From the NCBI GenBank assembly GCA_963724285.1, contig CAVRUD010000032.1, positions 62,001-126,000 on the forward strand: a stretch of 64,000 nt of DNA. The letters run 5' to 3'. The translations under genes and the position numbers were made by a program. Positions 43,930-52,191 of this stretch are shown piece by piece; position 1 is the stretch's first letter; each line of letters starts with the position of its first letter. The notes beneath the pieces are model-generated. The model saw only the letters and a program-made list of their open reading frames with translations. It did no database searches and had not been told where the DNA came from. The DNA comes from CAVRUD01 sp963724285. Lineage in GTDB: Bacteria; Chloroflexota; Chloroflexia; Thermomicrobiales; UBA6265.

Positions 43930-43992
43930 AGCCCCCTAACCCCCCGGCCCCTTTCCCCCCGCTGCACTAAGGATGGGCAGGGGGACGGGGGA
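43930..43992. repeat. R3 element after the two-component genes
   Basis: AGCCCCCTAACCCCCCGGCC, CCTTTCCCCCCGCTGCACTA, AGGATGGGCAGGGGGACGGG. Flanked by small direct copies of GTTCGGCGTTCGGCGTTCGG and its complement (43910-43925, 44000-44025), which extend the stem. Confidence 0.65.
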
Positions 43993-44122
43993 GACTGTTC
44001 CCGAACGCCGAACGCCGAACGCCGAATGCTGCCCATCCGCTCTATACTCCACAGAAGCCGTCCCGCACATGTTCAGGAGGTACTTGGCTGGTGGCGGGAT
44101 CGGTGAGAAGGAGTTCGCGACG

Positions 44123-44401
44123 ATGATCGATCTTCCAGCGGGCGATACACGGGTGTTCCTCTTCCACAGCGCCGACGCGGCCACCGATCCGGGCGGCGCG
44201 ATGGACAGGGTCAACACCTGGCTCGGCAAGGACCGCTCCGGCGGCCCCTACGCCAACCTCCGGGTGCGCAGCATTAACGTCACCGACGACGGCAGCGGCG
44301 GCATCTACACCGTCGTCGTTTGCTCGCTCGGGCGCGTCGCAGCCGCCGCGCCGCGGCCGCGGCCGCTACCCCGTAGCGGCAGACGCAGGCAGATCTCATG
44401 A
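44123..44401 (+). CDS. Small hypothetical protein
   Basis: A 92-residue protein. The ATG at 44123 follows GAGAAGGAGTTCGCGACG. MIDLPAGDTRVFLFHSADAA, MDRVNTWLGKDRSGGPYANL and RSINVTDDGSGGIYTVVVCS read as a compact alpha/beta protein; the last ~25 residues are Arg/Pro-rich and may be out of frame. No family recognised. Its TGA overlaps the ATG of the next gene (ATGA), so they are translationally coupled. Confidence 0.6.
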   Translation: MIDLPAGDTRVFLFHSADAATDPGGAMDRVNTWLGKDRSGGPYANLRVRSINVTDDGSGGIYTVVVCSLGRVAAAAPRPRPLPRSGRRRQIS

Positions 44402-45747
44402 TCGGCGACACGGACCGGCCCACCACAGGGCCGGTCCGTTCCTCCGCCCCGGCCCCTCAGGCCACTCAGGCCCCGAACGGCGACCGCCCGCCGGCCGTCG
44501 CCCTCCTGATGACCCCGGCCACGTACCGCTCCGCCGCCTTCCTCGGGGCGGCCGAACGGCTCGGCCTGTCCGTCATCCGCGTCCTCGACCTGCCCGACCC
44601 CCTCACCGAGTACTGGCACGTCGAGCTCGGCGTCGACTTCACCCGTCTCGACCACGCCGCCGAGGCCCTGAGCAGCCTCCTGCGCGACCGCCCCGTTGAC
44701 GCCATCCTCGCCCTGGACGACAACGGCACCCTGCTCGCCGCTCAGGTCAGCGCCGCCCTGCGTCTGCCCCACAACGATCCGGCATCCGCCCTCGCCGCCC
44801 GCGACAAACTCGTCATGCGCGAAGCCCTGGCCGCCGCCGGCGTACCCGTCCCCCAGTTCACCCGGTATCCCGGCCAGACCGACCCCGCGACGGTTGCGGA
44901 CGCGGTCAGCTACCCCTGCGTGATCAAGCCGCTGCGCCTTTCCGGCAGCCGCGGCGTCATCCGGGCCGACAATCCGGCCGAGTTCATCACCGCCTGGAAC
45001 CGGACCCACCGGATGCTCGTCGCCGACGGCCACGCGCCGGCCGATTTCGATTTGCTCGTCGAGGAGTATCTCCCCGGCGTCGAAGTCGCCGTCGAAGGGT
45101 TGCTCACCGGCGGCGAGTTACAGGTCCTGGCCCTGTTCGACAAGCCGGACCCCCTCGACGGCCCCTTCTTCGAGGAGACCATCTACGTCACCCCCTCACG
45201 CCTACCCGCCGGAACACAAACCCTCATCGCCCGGCGTACCGCCGAGGCCGCCGCCGCTCTGGGGCTGCGTGAAGGCCCGGTCCACGCCGAGCTGCGCATC
45301 AACGAGCGCGACGCCTGGCCGATCGAGTTGGCCGGCCGCTCGATCGGCGGCCTCTGCTCGAGCGTGCTGGAGTTCGGCGCGGGCATCTCCCTCGAGGAGC
45401 TGATCCTCCGCCACGCCGTCGGCCTCGAACTCGCCACCCACGGAGCGCCCCGGCGAGGCCGCCGGCGTGATGATGATCCCTATCCCGAGGCGGGCCTGTT
45501 GGCAGCGGACCACGGCCAGGACGACGCCCTGACCGTCCCCGGCGTGACCGGCATCGAGATCACCGCCAAGCTCAACCACCCGATCCTGCCCCTGCCCGAG
45601 GGCGCCAGCTACCTGGGCTTCATCTTCGCCCGCGGCGAGACCCCGGCGTCCGTCGAGGCCGCCCTCCGCGAGGCCCACGCCCGCCTCCGCATCGAGATCA
45701 AGCCGACGATTTCCCTCGCCGTCGCCGGGGCACGTCAGGCCGACTAA
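44398..45747 (+). CDS. ATP-grasp domain protein, locally out of frame around 45440-45480
   Basis: A 449-residue ligase of the ATP-grasp superfamily. An N-terminal alpha/beta domain (AVALLMTPATYRSAAFLGAA) is followed by RDKLVMREALAAAGVPVPQF, the ATP-binding loop YPCVIKPLRLSGSRGVIRAD, LLVEEYLPGVEVAVEGLL, and the metal-binding region ELRINERDAWPIELAGRSIG. Between 45440 and 45480 the frame reads an odd Arg/Asp stretch; the alternative frame there gives GEAAGVMMIPIP, the expected sequence. Thus two compensating errors are likely. Such proteins join a carboxylate to an amine (carnosine synthase/BL00235-like). Coupled to the small gene before it. Confidence 0.85.
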   Translation: MIGDTDRPTTGPVRSSAPAPQATQAPNGDRPPAVALLMTPATYRSAAFLGAAERLGLSVIRVLDLPDPLTEYWHVELGVDFTRLDHAAEALSSLLRDRPVDAILALDDNGTLLAAQVSAALRLPHNDPASALAARDKLVMREALAAAGVPVPQFTRYPGQTDPATVADAVSYPCVIKPLRLSGSRGVIRADNPAEFITAWNRTHRMLVADGHAPADFDLLVEEYLPGVEVAVEGLLTGGELQVLALFDKPDPLDGPFFEETIYVTPSRLPAGTQTLIARRTAEAAAALGLREGPVHAELRINERDAWPIELAGRSIGGLCSSVLEFGAGISLEELILRHAVGLELATHGAPRRGRRRDDDPYPEAGLLAADHGQDDALTVPGVTGIEITAKLNHPILPLPEGASYLGFIFARGETPASVEAALREAHARLRIEIKPTISLAVAGARQAD

Positions 45748-45814
45748 TAAACGAGGTGTGGCAGGATCTGCATCACGGATGAACAAGCCTCTGCCTTAGG
45801 TCGACTATTCCACT

Positions 45815-45900
45815 AAGAGCGCCGATCAAACCCCTCCGAACAGGTGTCGTCGTTCGCAGCCCTGGAAGGGCTTCGTCGGGCTAAGCCCGGGGTTGATGGA
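45815..45900. repeat. Partial R2-like element
   Basis: Begins TAAGAGCGCCGATCAAACCC like the R2 left arm, with CCCTGGAAGGGCTTCGTCGG and CTAAGCCCGGGGTTGATGG inside. The right arm was not found. Confidence 0.5.
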
Positions 45901-45985
45901 GGTTGCGGACTCGGTCGCGGGATTTCGGGAACGGTGAACGGACGGGGAACGGCGTCTACCCGGCCGCCCGGGGTCACGGCGTGAC

Positions 45986-46124
45986 CTTTACCCACATCTC
46001 CAGAACGGCGCGGTATTCCGGGGAACACTGGCAACCTGATCGGTGGCGAGCGCCGACGCGATGTTCCCGAGATTCCGGCACGTCGTTCGCGCGACCTCAT
46101 GTGGCCATTGAGATGTGGGTAAAG
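45986..46124. repeat. Inverted-repeat element with 15-base perfect arms
   Basis: CTTTACCCACATCTC (45986-46000) and GAGATGTGGGTAAAG (46110-46124). The 139-base unit has no ORF and is unrelated to R1-R6; no second copy was seen in the window. Confidence 0.6.
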
Positions 46125-46129
46125 CTCAC

Positions 46130-46295
46130 GGTTCACGGCCCGGGCTCACAGCTACAGCCTCTCCGAGGCTAATGCGCTCACCGAACACCTTGGCCGCCGG
46201 CGCCGCTCGCCTCGGAGAGGCTGTGACGCTTGAGCCCGGGCCAACCTTGGGCCAACCCTGGGCCGTGAGCCCCGGGCGACAGGGGAAACGGCATC
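46130..46295. mobile_element. R1 elements in inverted orientation
   Basis: Starts with a reversed core (GTTCACGGCCCGGGCTCACA), then ATGCGCTCACCGAACACCTT as an R1 left end, AGAGGCTG palindromes, and a forward core (GCCCGGGCCAACCTTGGGCC, with CCAACC repeated). The same nested layout as at 23478-23640. Confidence 0.65.
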
Positions 46296-46426
46296 GCCCA
46301 CGGCCACCGATGCTCCGGCAAACACCCGATCGCTTTCGCAACTTCAAAAATCCAGGGCTGAGAACGAACTGTCCCGACCACCAGGCCGGTAGTCGGAACT
46401 GCGCCTACCAGGTTGCTACCGGTTGG

Positions 46427-47470
46427 CTACCGGCTGGCGAGAAATGCATCCTCCTCGGCGTAGTCGAACCGCTCGGTTGGCCACTCCGCGGGCGGATGAA
46501 CGCGCTCCCAGGCGATCGCCCGGGAGAGGGCGCTGTGGCGGGGCACGGGCTCGGTGTAGCCCAATTCGGACCTGATCCTGTCCGAGCCTATGTGCAGGAG
46601 TTGATCGAGGTTGGCGCCGGAGGCGAGATGGGCCGGTAGGTCGGCATCCGGGACGACGACGACCTCGCCGTTCCAGCCCGCGATGTCGCCCAGCTCGCGG
46701 ATGACGTCGGCTTCGGGCGGCTGCTCCGGTTCGGCGACGTTGTAGATCCGTCCCGTTCCGTCCGGCCCGGCGCCCTGCGGGTGGGTCGCGGCCCGGGCGA
46801 TTGCGGCGGCGACGTTCTCGACGAAGGAACGGCCCCAGCGCATCTTCGCCTGAGCCTCGCTCAGGATGATTGCCGGGCGGCCGTCTTCCATCCGTTTGAC
46901 GTAATCAAAGAAGCGGTGCTGGCCGTCACGCGGCCCGTACACCATCGGCAGCCGGAGAATGACCCCCAGAGTGGCCGGGTCGCCAAGGACGTTCTCCTCG
47001 ACGTCGATCTTGTCGTAGTCGTCCATCACCGCCTGAGGATCGTCGGCAGAGCGGCGCTCCTCGCCCCGGTAGGGATAGCGTTTCTCGCGCAACGGGGATG
47101 CCTCGGTCAGGGGCACCGGATCGGGCGGTCCGGGCTCCGTCCCGATGATGCGACCGAAGGCGCGGTAGACATCGGCGCTGCTGATGGCGACGACCCGGCC
47201 GGTGATGTCCCGAAAGGTCTCCATGACCGCCGTGGCGTCCGCCCCGGTGACCGGGCGCATGTCGATCACAACCTCCGGCGCGGCGTGCTCGAACTCAGAG
47301 CGGTAATCTCCAAGCCGGGTCCGGTCGCCGTGGATGTGGCCCACATCCGGCAGCCCCTCCGCCTCGGTCTGTCCCCGGTGAAAGAGCGTCACCGCGTGAC
47401 CGTCCCCCACCAAATACCGCACGACATCCGGGCCGATGAAGCGGGTTCCGCCGAGGATTAAGACACGCAT
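46427..47470 (-). CDS. NAD-dependent epimerase/dehydratase family protein
   Basis: A 347-residue extended short-chain dehydrogenase. The ATG at 47470 follows TTGGAGGATCAC. MRVLILGGTRFIGPDVVRYL is the NAD(P)-binding Rossmann turn, with LFHRG at the end of strand 2, and AISSADVYRAFGRI is strand 5. The YxxxK motif is not in its usual form (RYPYRGEE), which is common in the atypical and chloroplast-like sugar epimerases. GVILRLPMVYGPRDGQHRFF and YNVAEPEQPPEADVIRELGD are typical of the C-terminal part. Substrate is probably a nucleotide sugar or a related compound, but this is not certain. Confidence 0.88.
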   Translation of the reverse strand: MRVLILGGTRFIGPDVVRYLVGDGHAVTLFHRGQTEAEGLPDVGHIHGDRTRLGDYRSEFEHAAPEVVIDMRPVTGADATAVMETFRDITGRVVAISSADVYRAFGRIIGTEPGPPDPVPLTEASPLREKRYPYRGEERRSADDPQAVMDDYDKIDVEENVLGDPATLGVILRLPMVYGPRDGQHRFFDYVKRMEDGRPAIILSEAQAKMRWGRSFVENVAAAIARAATHPQGAGPDGTGRIYNVAEPEQPPEADVIRELGDIAGWNGEVVVVPDADLPAHLASGANLDQLLHIGSDRIRSELGYTEPVPRHSALSRAIAWERVHPPAEWPTERFDYAEEDAFLASR

Positions 47471-47487
47471 GTGATCCTCCAACGAAT

Positions 47488-47552
47488 GGCCCCCGAACCC
47501 CCCAACCCCCTTCCCCCCGCTGCACTAAGGAAGGGCAGGGGGAAGGGGGAGA
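47488..47552. repeat. R3 element upstream of the epimerase
   Basis: CCCCCGAACCCCCCAACCCC, CTTCCCCCCGCTGCACTAAG, GAAGGGCAGGGGGAAGGGGG. Same loop (CGCTGCACTAAGG) as at 38313 and 43930. Confidence 0.7.
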
Positions 47553-48229
47553 ACGCCGCGTAGGCCTGTAGGGGCGCATGGCATGCGCCCTGTGACCAAC
47601 CGCGTCGCCCGATTGGTGCGCGGCAGAACCTGGGCGAGACCCCGGGCCGGGGTGGCACCTGTGTGACGCCGCCGGCCCGATGAGGGCGCATGCCATGCGC
47701 CCCTACAAGCGCGACGAGGACGCCACGTTCTCCCCTTCCGCCTGCCGCAGCGGGGGGAAGGGGGTTGGGGGGTTCGGGGGCAAAAACTCACCGCCTCCCA
47801 CGCCCTCGCCTCCTCCACCGCCGCGTCAAACCCTTCAATCAGGGTATCGGCGAGGGCCGCGCAGGCTCCCGCGTAGGAGCGCCAGAGGAGGGGCGGGATC
47901 TTGCGTTCCAGGACGCGGCCGAACCAGGCCTCGTAGGCCTCGCGCTCGATCGAACGAGACGGGTCGTCGGCGCCAGGGAGGGGAACGGCGGTGTCGGCGA
48001 CCGGGTAGCCGGCAAGGCGATCCAGGTCTTCGCGCGGCACGCCCAACGCCGTGGCGATGCCTTGCAGATGGTTGACCGATGGGGTCACCAGGCCGCGGCG
48101 CCAGCGGGAGAGCTGAGCGGCGTCGACACCCAGGCGGCGGGCCAGGTCCGCCTGGGACAAATTGCGCTCCTGCATCGCCGCCGTCAGCCAGGCGCCAAAA
48201 GCGCTCTGGGCCGCATCCTGGTCGCTCAA
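47525..48229 (-). CDS. XRE-family HTH transcriptional regulator, C terminus formed by repeats
   Basis: Residues 1-143 are a genuine regulator: MSDQDAAQSAFGAWLTAAMQ, the HTH LSQADLARRLGVDAAQLSRW RRGLVTPSVN, and a helical part ending LIEGFDAAVEEARAWEAVSF. From about residue 145 the frame passes into R3 and R4 repeat DNA (PRTPQPPSPRCGRRKGRTWR) and stops at 47525, so the C terminus is not original. It is divergent from the sugar transporter genes at 48627 and may regulate them. Direct repeats and a palindrome lie in the shared gap. Confidence 0.8.
   Translation of the reverse strand: MSDQDAAQSAFGAWLTAAMQERNLSQADLARRLGVDAAQLSRWRRGLVTPSVNHLQGIATALGVPREDLDRLAGYPVADTAVPLPGADDPSRSIEREAYEAWFGRVLERKIPPLLWRSYAGACAALADTLIEGFDAAVEEARAWEAVSFCPRTPQPPSPRCGRRKGRTWRPRRACRGAWHAPSSGRRRHTGATPARGLAQVLPRTNRATRLVTGRMPCAPTGLRGVLPLPPALP
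47567..47707. repeat. R4 paired palindrome element
   Basis: TGTAGGGGCGCATGGCATGC then GCCC (47567-47590) and the complement starting GGGCGCATGCCATGCGCCCC (47684-47707). Each end is itself a palindrome around GGCATGCC/GCATGC. A second copy at 59412-59545 has identical ends; 62249-62316 is a variant. It lies inside the 3' part of the XRE frame. Confidence 0.75.
47730..47782. repeat. R3 element inside the XRE gene frame
   Basis: TTCTCCCCTTCCGCCTGCCG, CAGCGGGGGGAAGGGGGTTG, GGGGGTTCGGGGGC. This shorter-loop form marks the point where the real regulator sequence ends. Confidence 0.6.
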
Positions 48230-48263
48230 TCACCCCTCCTCCCGCGCACGTTCACGCGCATGG

Positions 48264-48320
48264 TACGCCAGGAGGGCAGCGTGAAGATGGGCGATACGCC
48301 AGGAGGCCAGGTACCTGGCC
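48264..48320. promoter_or_regulatory. Direct repeats and palindrome between XRE and sugar transporter genes
   Basis: TACGCCAGGAGG occurs at 48264-48275 and 48295-48306, 31 bases apart (three helical turns). GGCCAGGTACCTGGCC at 48305-48320 is a perfect 16-base palindrome overlapping the second copy. The block is 35-91 bases from the XRE start and about 310 bases upstream of the binding-protein gene. Confidence 0.6.
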
Positions 48321-48626
48321 AAGACTGGGTCAACCTGGCAGGGGATTCCCGCCCTTTGGTCGTTCTTGCCTGGGCATGCGATCGGCCGCCCATCGATGTT
48401 GTGCGGGCTACATCCGCACGGGGCGTCACCACCTCCAAAATCCGCACAGTGGCCGCGAGTTTGCTATCGGAACCGGCATCGACGAGCGCCTGCGACGCGT
48501 CCGAAGGGGGAGTCCTCGTTGGTGGCGTCCGACAGGCGTGTCGTGGACCGAATGGCTGCCGGCGCGGCTACGCCGCCGCGATGGCCGCCGCAATTGTTCG
48601 GGTTCGTTCGTTTCAGGAGGGTGCAG

Positions 48627-49931
48627 ATGGGTGTAACGCGGCGGGTGGTCCAGCGACGACGCTGGATCGCGACATCGTTGACCGTGCTCCTTGCGCTGGC
48701 GCTCTTGGTGCCTGTCTTCTCGCTCCAGGCGAGGGCGCAGGATCAGGTATCGATTCGGATGATGACGTCGTTCGCCTCACCGGAGGAACGGGCGTCGTAC
48801 GAGGAACTGGTCGCAACCTTCGAAGGGCTCTTCCCCAACATCGATGTGCAGTACGAGCCGGTGCCGTCCGACTACGACACGAAGCTCCAGACCGACCTGG
48901 CGGCCGGTAACGCCGCCGACGTCTTCGTCTTCAACGATCTTCTTGCCCCGGACCTGATGTCCCGCGGCGTCTTGCAGCCGATCGACGACCTGATGGCCCA
49001 GTCCGGCGTCGCGGTTGACGACTTCTATCCGGATCTGGTCGCCAACTTCCAGTACGAAGGCCAGACCTACGCCCTGCCGAAGGACTTTTCGACCCTCGCC
49101 ATGGTCTATGACCCCGTCGCCTTCGAGGCCGCCGGGATCGCGGCCCCGCCGGCGACCTGGGACGAATTGCGGGCGGCGGGTCAGGCGCTCATCGATGCTG
49201 ACCAGCCGCCGATCGTCATCGGGCCGAATTTCGACCGCTACATGGCCTTCCTCTTCGCGGCCGGCGGCAGCGTAATCAGTGAGGATGGCTCCTCGATCGT
49301 CCTGAATACCCCCGAAGCCGCAACGGCGATGGAGTTCTATTCGGGTCTCTATCTCGACGGCATTGCCCAGACCTTTTCCGACGTTGGCGCGAGCTGGACA
49401 GGTGACGCATTCGCCACGGGTGAAGCCTCGATCGTCTTTGAGGGGCCGTGGATGTTTGGTGCGCTCGAGGCGGCGGATCCAGAAAAGGAGTTCGCCGTTG
49501 CTCCGATGCCGGCCGGGCCGGCGGGCCAGGCGACCCTGGCATTCACCGCCGCCTATGGCCTGAACGCGCAAACCTTCGCCGACGATCCCGCCAAGGGGGA
49601 GGCCGCCTGGGAACTCGTGAACTATCTGACCGGCCCTGAGGGCATGGCGCTCTGGACCTCGTCGGCCATTCTGATGCCGTCGCGCCCGGCCTTGGCCGAA
49701 GGCTTCCTGGCGGAGTATCCGGAGTTCCAGGCATTCCTCGATAGCGGCCAGTTCGCCCGTGGCTTCGCCATGGGCCCCGGCGGCTCCAAGTTCAACGGCG
49801 ATGCCAACGGCGAGATCGAGGCGCTCTTCGCCGAGCAGCAGGACGTCGCCACCACGATGGAAAACCTCCAATCCCGGGCCGAGGAGACGATCACGCTCGG
49901 GGGCGGCGGAGCGGCGACGCCCGAAGCTTAA
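48627..49931 (+). CDS. Sugar ABC transporter substrate-binding protein (family 1)
   Basis: A 434-residue exported binding protein. The ATG at 48627 follows CAGGAGGGTGCAG. The signal peptide (RRRWIATSLTVLLALALLVP) ends near ARAQ. Family-1 features: FEGLFPNIDVQYEPVPSDYD, LQTDLAAGNAADVFVFNDLL, YALPKDFSTLAMVYD, WTGDAFATGEASIVFEGPWM and GLNAQTFADDPAKGEAAWEL. It lacks a lipobox Cys. It is the first gene of a transporter set with two permeases and a debranching-type glycosidase, so maltodextrin-like or other alpha-glucan oligosaccharides are the likely substrate. Confidence 0.93.
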   Translation: MGVTRRVVQRRRWIATSLTVLLALALLVPVFSLQARAQDQVSIRMMTSFASPEERASYEELVATFEGLFPNIDVQYEPVPSDYDTKLQTDLAAGNAADVFVFNDLLAPDLMSRGVLQPIDDLMAQSGVAVDDFYPDLVANFQYEGQTYALPKDFSTLAMVYDPVAFEAAGIAAPPATWDELRAAGQALIDADQPPIVIGPNFDRYMAFLFAAGGSVISEDGSSIVLNTPEAATAMEFYSGLYLDGIAQTFSDVGASWTGDAFATGEASIVFEGPWMFGALEAADPEKEFAVAPMPAGPAGQATLAFTAAYGLNAQTFADDPAKGEAAWELVNYLTGPEGMALWTSSAILMPSRPALAEGFLAEYPEFQAFLDSGQFARGFAMGPGGSKFNGDANGEIEALFAEQQDVATTMENLQSRAEETITLGGGGAATPEA

Positions 49932-49962
49932 GGGGTCGGCCGGCGTCCGGCGTCCAATTAAG

Positions 49963-50092
49963 CCCCCTAACCCCCGTCCCCCTTCCCCCCGCTGCGGCAC
50001 GGGGAAGGGGGAGGACGGCGCCCGTCCCGGAGACGGCGCCGCCGGACGCCCCTCTCCACCGCAGTGGAGAGGGGGTAGGGGGTGAGGTCCTC
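49963..50092. repeat. Two R3 elements between binding protein and permease
   Basis: First: AGCCCCCTAACCCCCGTCCC, CCTTCCCCCCGCTGCGGCAC, GGGGAAGGGGGAGGACGGCG. Second: CCCCTCTCCACCGCAGTGGA, GAGGGGGTAGGGGGTGAGGT. Stable hairpins here may end part of the transcripts, giving more binding protein than permease (inference). Confidence 0.7.
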
Positions 50093-50143
50093 TTTCCGGA
50101 CGCCGCGGTCCACCGGGCCAACACCGACATCCCAGGAGGCGAG

Positions 50144-51133
50144 ATGGCGACCGTAGCCCGTCGTCGTCCGAATCAGGCCAAGAAAAGCCGCAATCCAATC
50201 GCGGCTGAGGACGCGATCGCAGGATGGCTCTTCATCCTGCCGGCCGTCATCATCCTCGGCGTTTTCTTCTTGGGGCCCGTTTTGTTTGCGCTGTGGGTGA
50301 GCTTCCGTGAGCGCGATTCGCTCGGGACCGTCAACGAGTTCGTCGGGATCGACAACTACCGCCACATCTTCCGGGACAACCGCGACTTCTGGCAGGCCTT
50401 CCGGAACACGACCTGGTTTGCCCTCATCGTCGTTCCCCTGCAGACCATCGCCGGTCTCAGCCTCGCGGTCCTCGCCAATCGCAAGATCAGAGGGCGAGGG
50501 TTCTTCCGGACCGCGTTCTACTTTCCCTCTATTAGTTCATCCGTGGTGATTTCAATCATCTTTGTCTGGCTCTATGCAAAAGATGGTCTCCTCGTCTTCC
50601 TCATGACGTCACTCGGCTTCGACGAGCCGCGGCGAGCATGGCTCGCCGACCCACGCGGCATCTTCGAGCTGATGGCCGGTCGTTCCTTGCCCACGGCGCT
50701 GGAAGGCCCAAGCGTTGCCCTGACCTCGATCATGATGCTCAACGTCTGGACGACCGCCGGGACGATGATGGTCATCTTCCTGGCCGGTCTTCAGGACGTT
50801 CCCGGCGATGTCTACGAAGCGGCGTCACTCGACGGCGCGAGCCGCTGGCAACAGTTCCGGGATATCACCGTGCCGCTGCTTCGCCCGGTGACCCTGTTCG
50901 TCGTCACCCTCGGCCTGATCGGCACCTTCCAGGTCTTCGACCAGATCTACGTCATGTCCGAAGGCGGCCCAGCAAAGACGACCACCACGATTGCCTATCT
51001 GATCTATACGGAAGGCTTCCGCTTCGGGCAGGGGCTCGGCTACGCCTCCGCGCTCTCGATCGTCCTGTTCAGTATCATCTTCGTGCTCTTCCTGATCCAG
51101 CGCCGGCTTGTCGGTCAAACAGAAGGGCGGTAG
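50144..51133 (+). CDS. Sugar ABC transporter permease (MalF/UgpA type)
   Basis: A 329-residue inner-membrane permease; the ATG follows CCCAGGAGGCGAG. Helix 1 is AGWLFILPAVIILGVFFLGP; the periplasmic NYRHIFRDNRDFWQAFRNTT is typical. The EAA loop is DVYEAASLDGASRWQQFRDI, before TVPLLRPVTLFVVTLGLIGT and the conserved FDQIYVMSEGGPAKTT. A 40-residue insertion (RAWLADPRGIFELMAGRSLP) lies before the third helix pair. The next permease starts six bases after its stop. Confidence 0.95.
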   Translation: MATVARRRPNQAKKSRNPIAAEDAIAGWLFILPAVIILGVFFLGPVLFALWVSFRERDSLGTVNEFVGIDNYRHIFRDNRDFWQAFRNTTWFALIVVPLQTIAGLSLAVLANRKIRGRGFFRTAFYFPSISSSVVISIIFVWLYAKDGLLVFLMTSLGFDEPRRAWLADPRGIFELMAGRSLPTALEGPSVALTSIMMLNVWTTAGTMMVIFLAGLQDVPGDVYEAASLDGASRWQQFRDITVPLLRPVTLFVVTLGLIGTFQVFDQIYVMSEGGPAKTTTTIAYLIYTEGFRFGQGLGYASALSIVLFSIIFVLFLIQRRLVGQTEGR

Positions 51134-51139
51134 GCAGCG

Positions 51140-52048
51140 ATGGCTGAGAGGGATGTCGGCGCCGCCGTCGCGCCCGCGCAACTCACCCGCGTTCAGGTGC
51201 AGCCCGCCGGTCAGGGAACAGGAGCCCTCGACCAGGTGCTCAAAGTCGTGGCGTACGTCGTCCTCGTCGCCGTCACGCTGGTGATGTTCGTGCCGTTCAC
51301 CTTCACGCTGGTCACGTCGCTCAAGACCAACCAGGAGGCGAACAACCTCACGTTCCGCACCATTTTCTGGCCGGAGAACCCGACATTGGACGCCTACCGA
51401 ACGGTCTTCGACGCCGATGTCGGGCAGTGGTTCGCCAACAGCGCACTCGTGGCGGTGCTCTGGGTCTTTGGACGGTGCGTCTTCGACACGATGGCGGGAT
51501 ATGCCTTTGCCCGGATGCAATTTCCCGGTCGCCAGTTTGTCTTCCTGGCGATCCTGAGCACCCTGATGGTGCCGGGCATCGTCCTGATCATTCCCAGGTT
51601 CTTGATCCTGGATCGACTGAATCTCCTCAATTCTTACGGGGCGCTGACGATCCCGTTCGTCTCCAGCGCCTTCGGCATCTTCCTGATGAAACAGTTCTTC
51701 GAGTCGATCCCGGGCGAGCTGGAGGAGGCGGCCAGGGTCGACGGAGCGAACCGGTTCCGGATGTTCGCACAGATCATCCTGCCGAATACCATGCCGGCCC
51801 TGATCACCCTGACGATCTTTACCTTCCAGGCCAGTTGGAACGCCTTTCTGGAGCCGCTGATCTACATCAGTAACTCAGACTTCTACACCCTGCCGCTGGG
51901 ACTGGCCTTCTTCCGCTACGAGTTCAAGACGGACTGGCCGACCCAGATGGCCATCGCGGTGATCACGACCGTGCCGATCGCGATCTTCTTCATCATCTTC
52001 CAGCGCTACTTCGTCGAGAGCAACGCCTCCAGCGGGATCAAGGGCTAA
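51140..52048 (+). CDS. Sugar ABC transporter permease (MalG/UgpE type)
   Basis: A 302-residue permease, partner of 50144-51133. Helix 1 (YVVLVAVTLVMFVPFTFTLV) is followed by SLKTNQEANNLTFRTIFWPE and NPTLDAYRTVFD, typical for MalG. Its EAA loop is PGELEEAARVDGANRFRMFA, followed by QIILPNTMPALITLTIFTFQ. The end RYFVESNASSGIKG is characteristic. No ATPase (MalK-type) gene is in the operon; in many such bacteria one shared ATPase serves several importers. Confidence 0.95.
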   Translation: MAERDVGAAVAPAQLTRVQVQPAGQGTGALDQVLKVVAYVVLVAVTLVMFVPFTFTLVTSLKTNQEANNLTFRTIFWPENPTLDAYRTVFDADVGQWFANSALVAVLWVFGRCVFDTMAGYAFARMQFPGRQFVFLAILSTLMVPGIVLIIPRFLILDRLNLLNSYGALTIPFVSSAFGIFLMKQFFESIPGELEEAARVDGANRFRMFAQIILPNTMPALITLTIFTFQASWNAFLEPLIYISNSDFYTLPLGLAFFRYEFKTDWPTQMAIAVITTVPIAIFFIIFQRYFVESNASSGIKG

Positions 52049-52191
52049 CGCGCGGTCGGCCGAGCGGCCACGATCCGGGTTGTGTCCGGCGATGCGCGCG
52101 GTGATGATTCGCCATGTCGCACGTAGGCCGGTAAGCTCCAGTTCGTGCAGCGTCGCACCAGACCCGAAACGCAGGAGGCGTGGGATAGCGC

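Larger units (their letters stand above)
45748..46426. other. Gene-free gap made of three repeat units
   Basis: About 680 bases between the ATP-grasp and epimerase genes, which are convergent. It holds an R2-like piece (45815-45900), a separate inverted-repeat element (45986-46124) and an R1 copy (46130-46295). Near 46410 are short direct repeats of GGTTGCTACC/GGTTGGCTACC. No coding region is supported. Confidence 0.6.
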
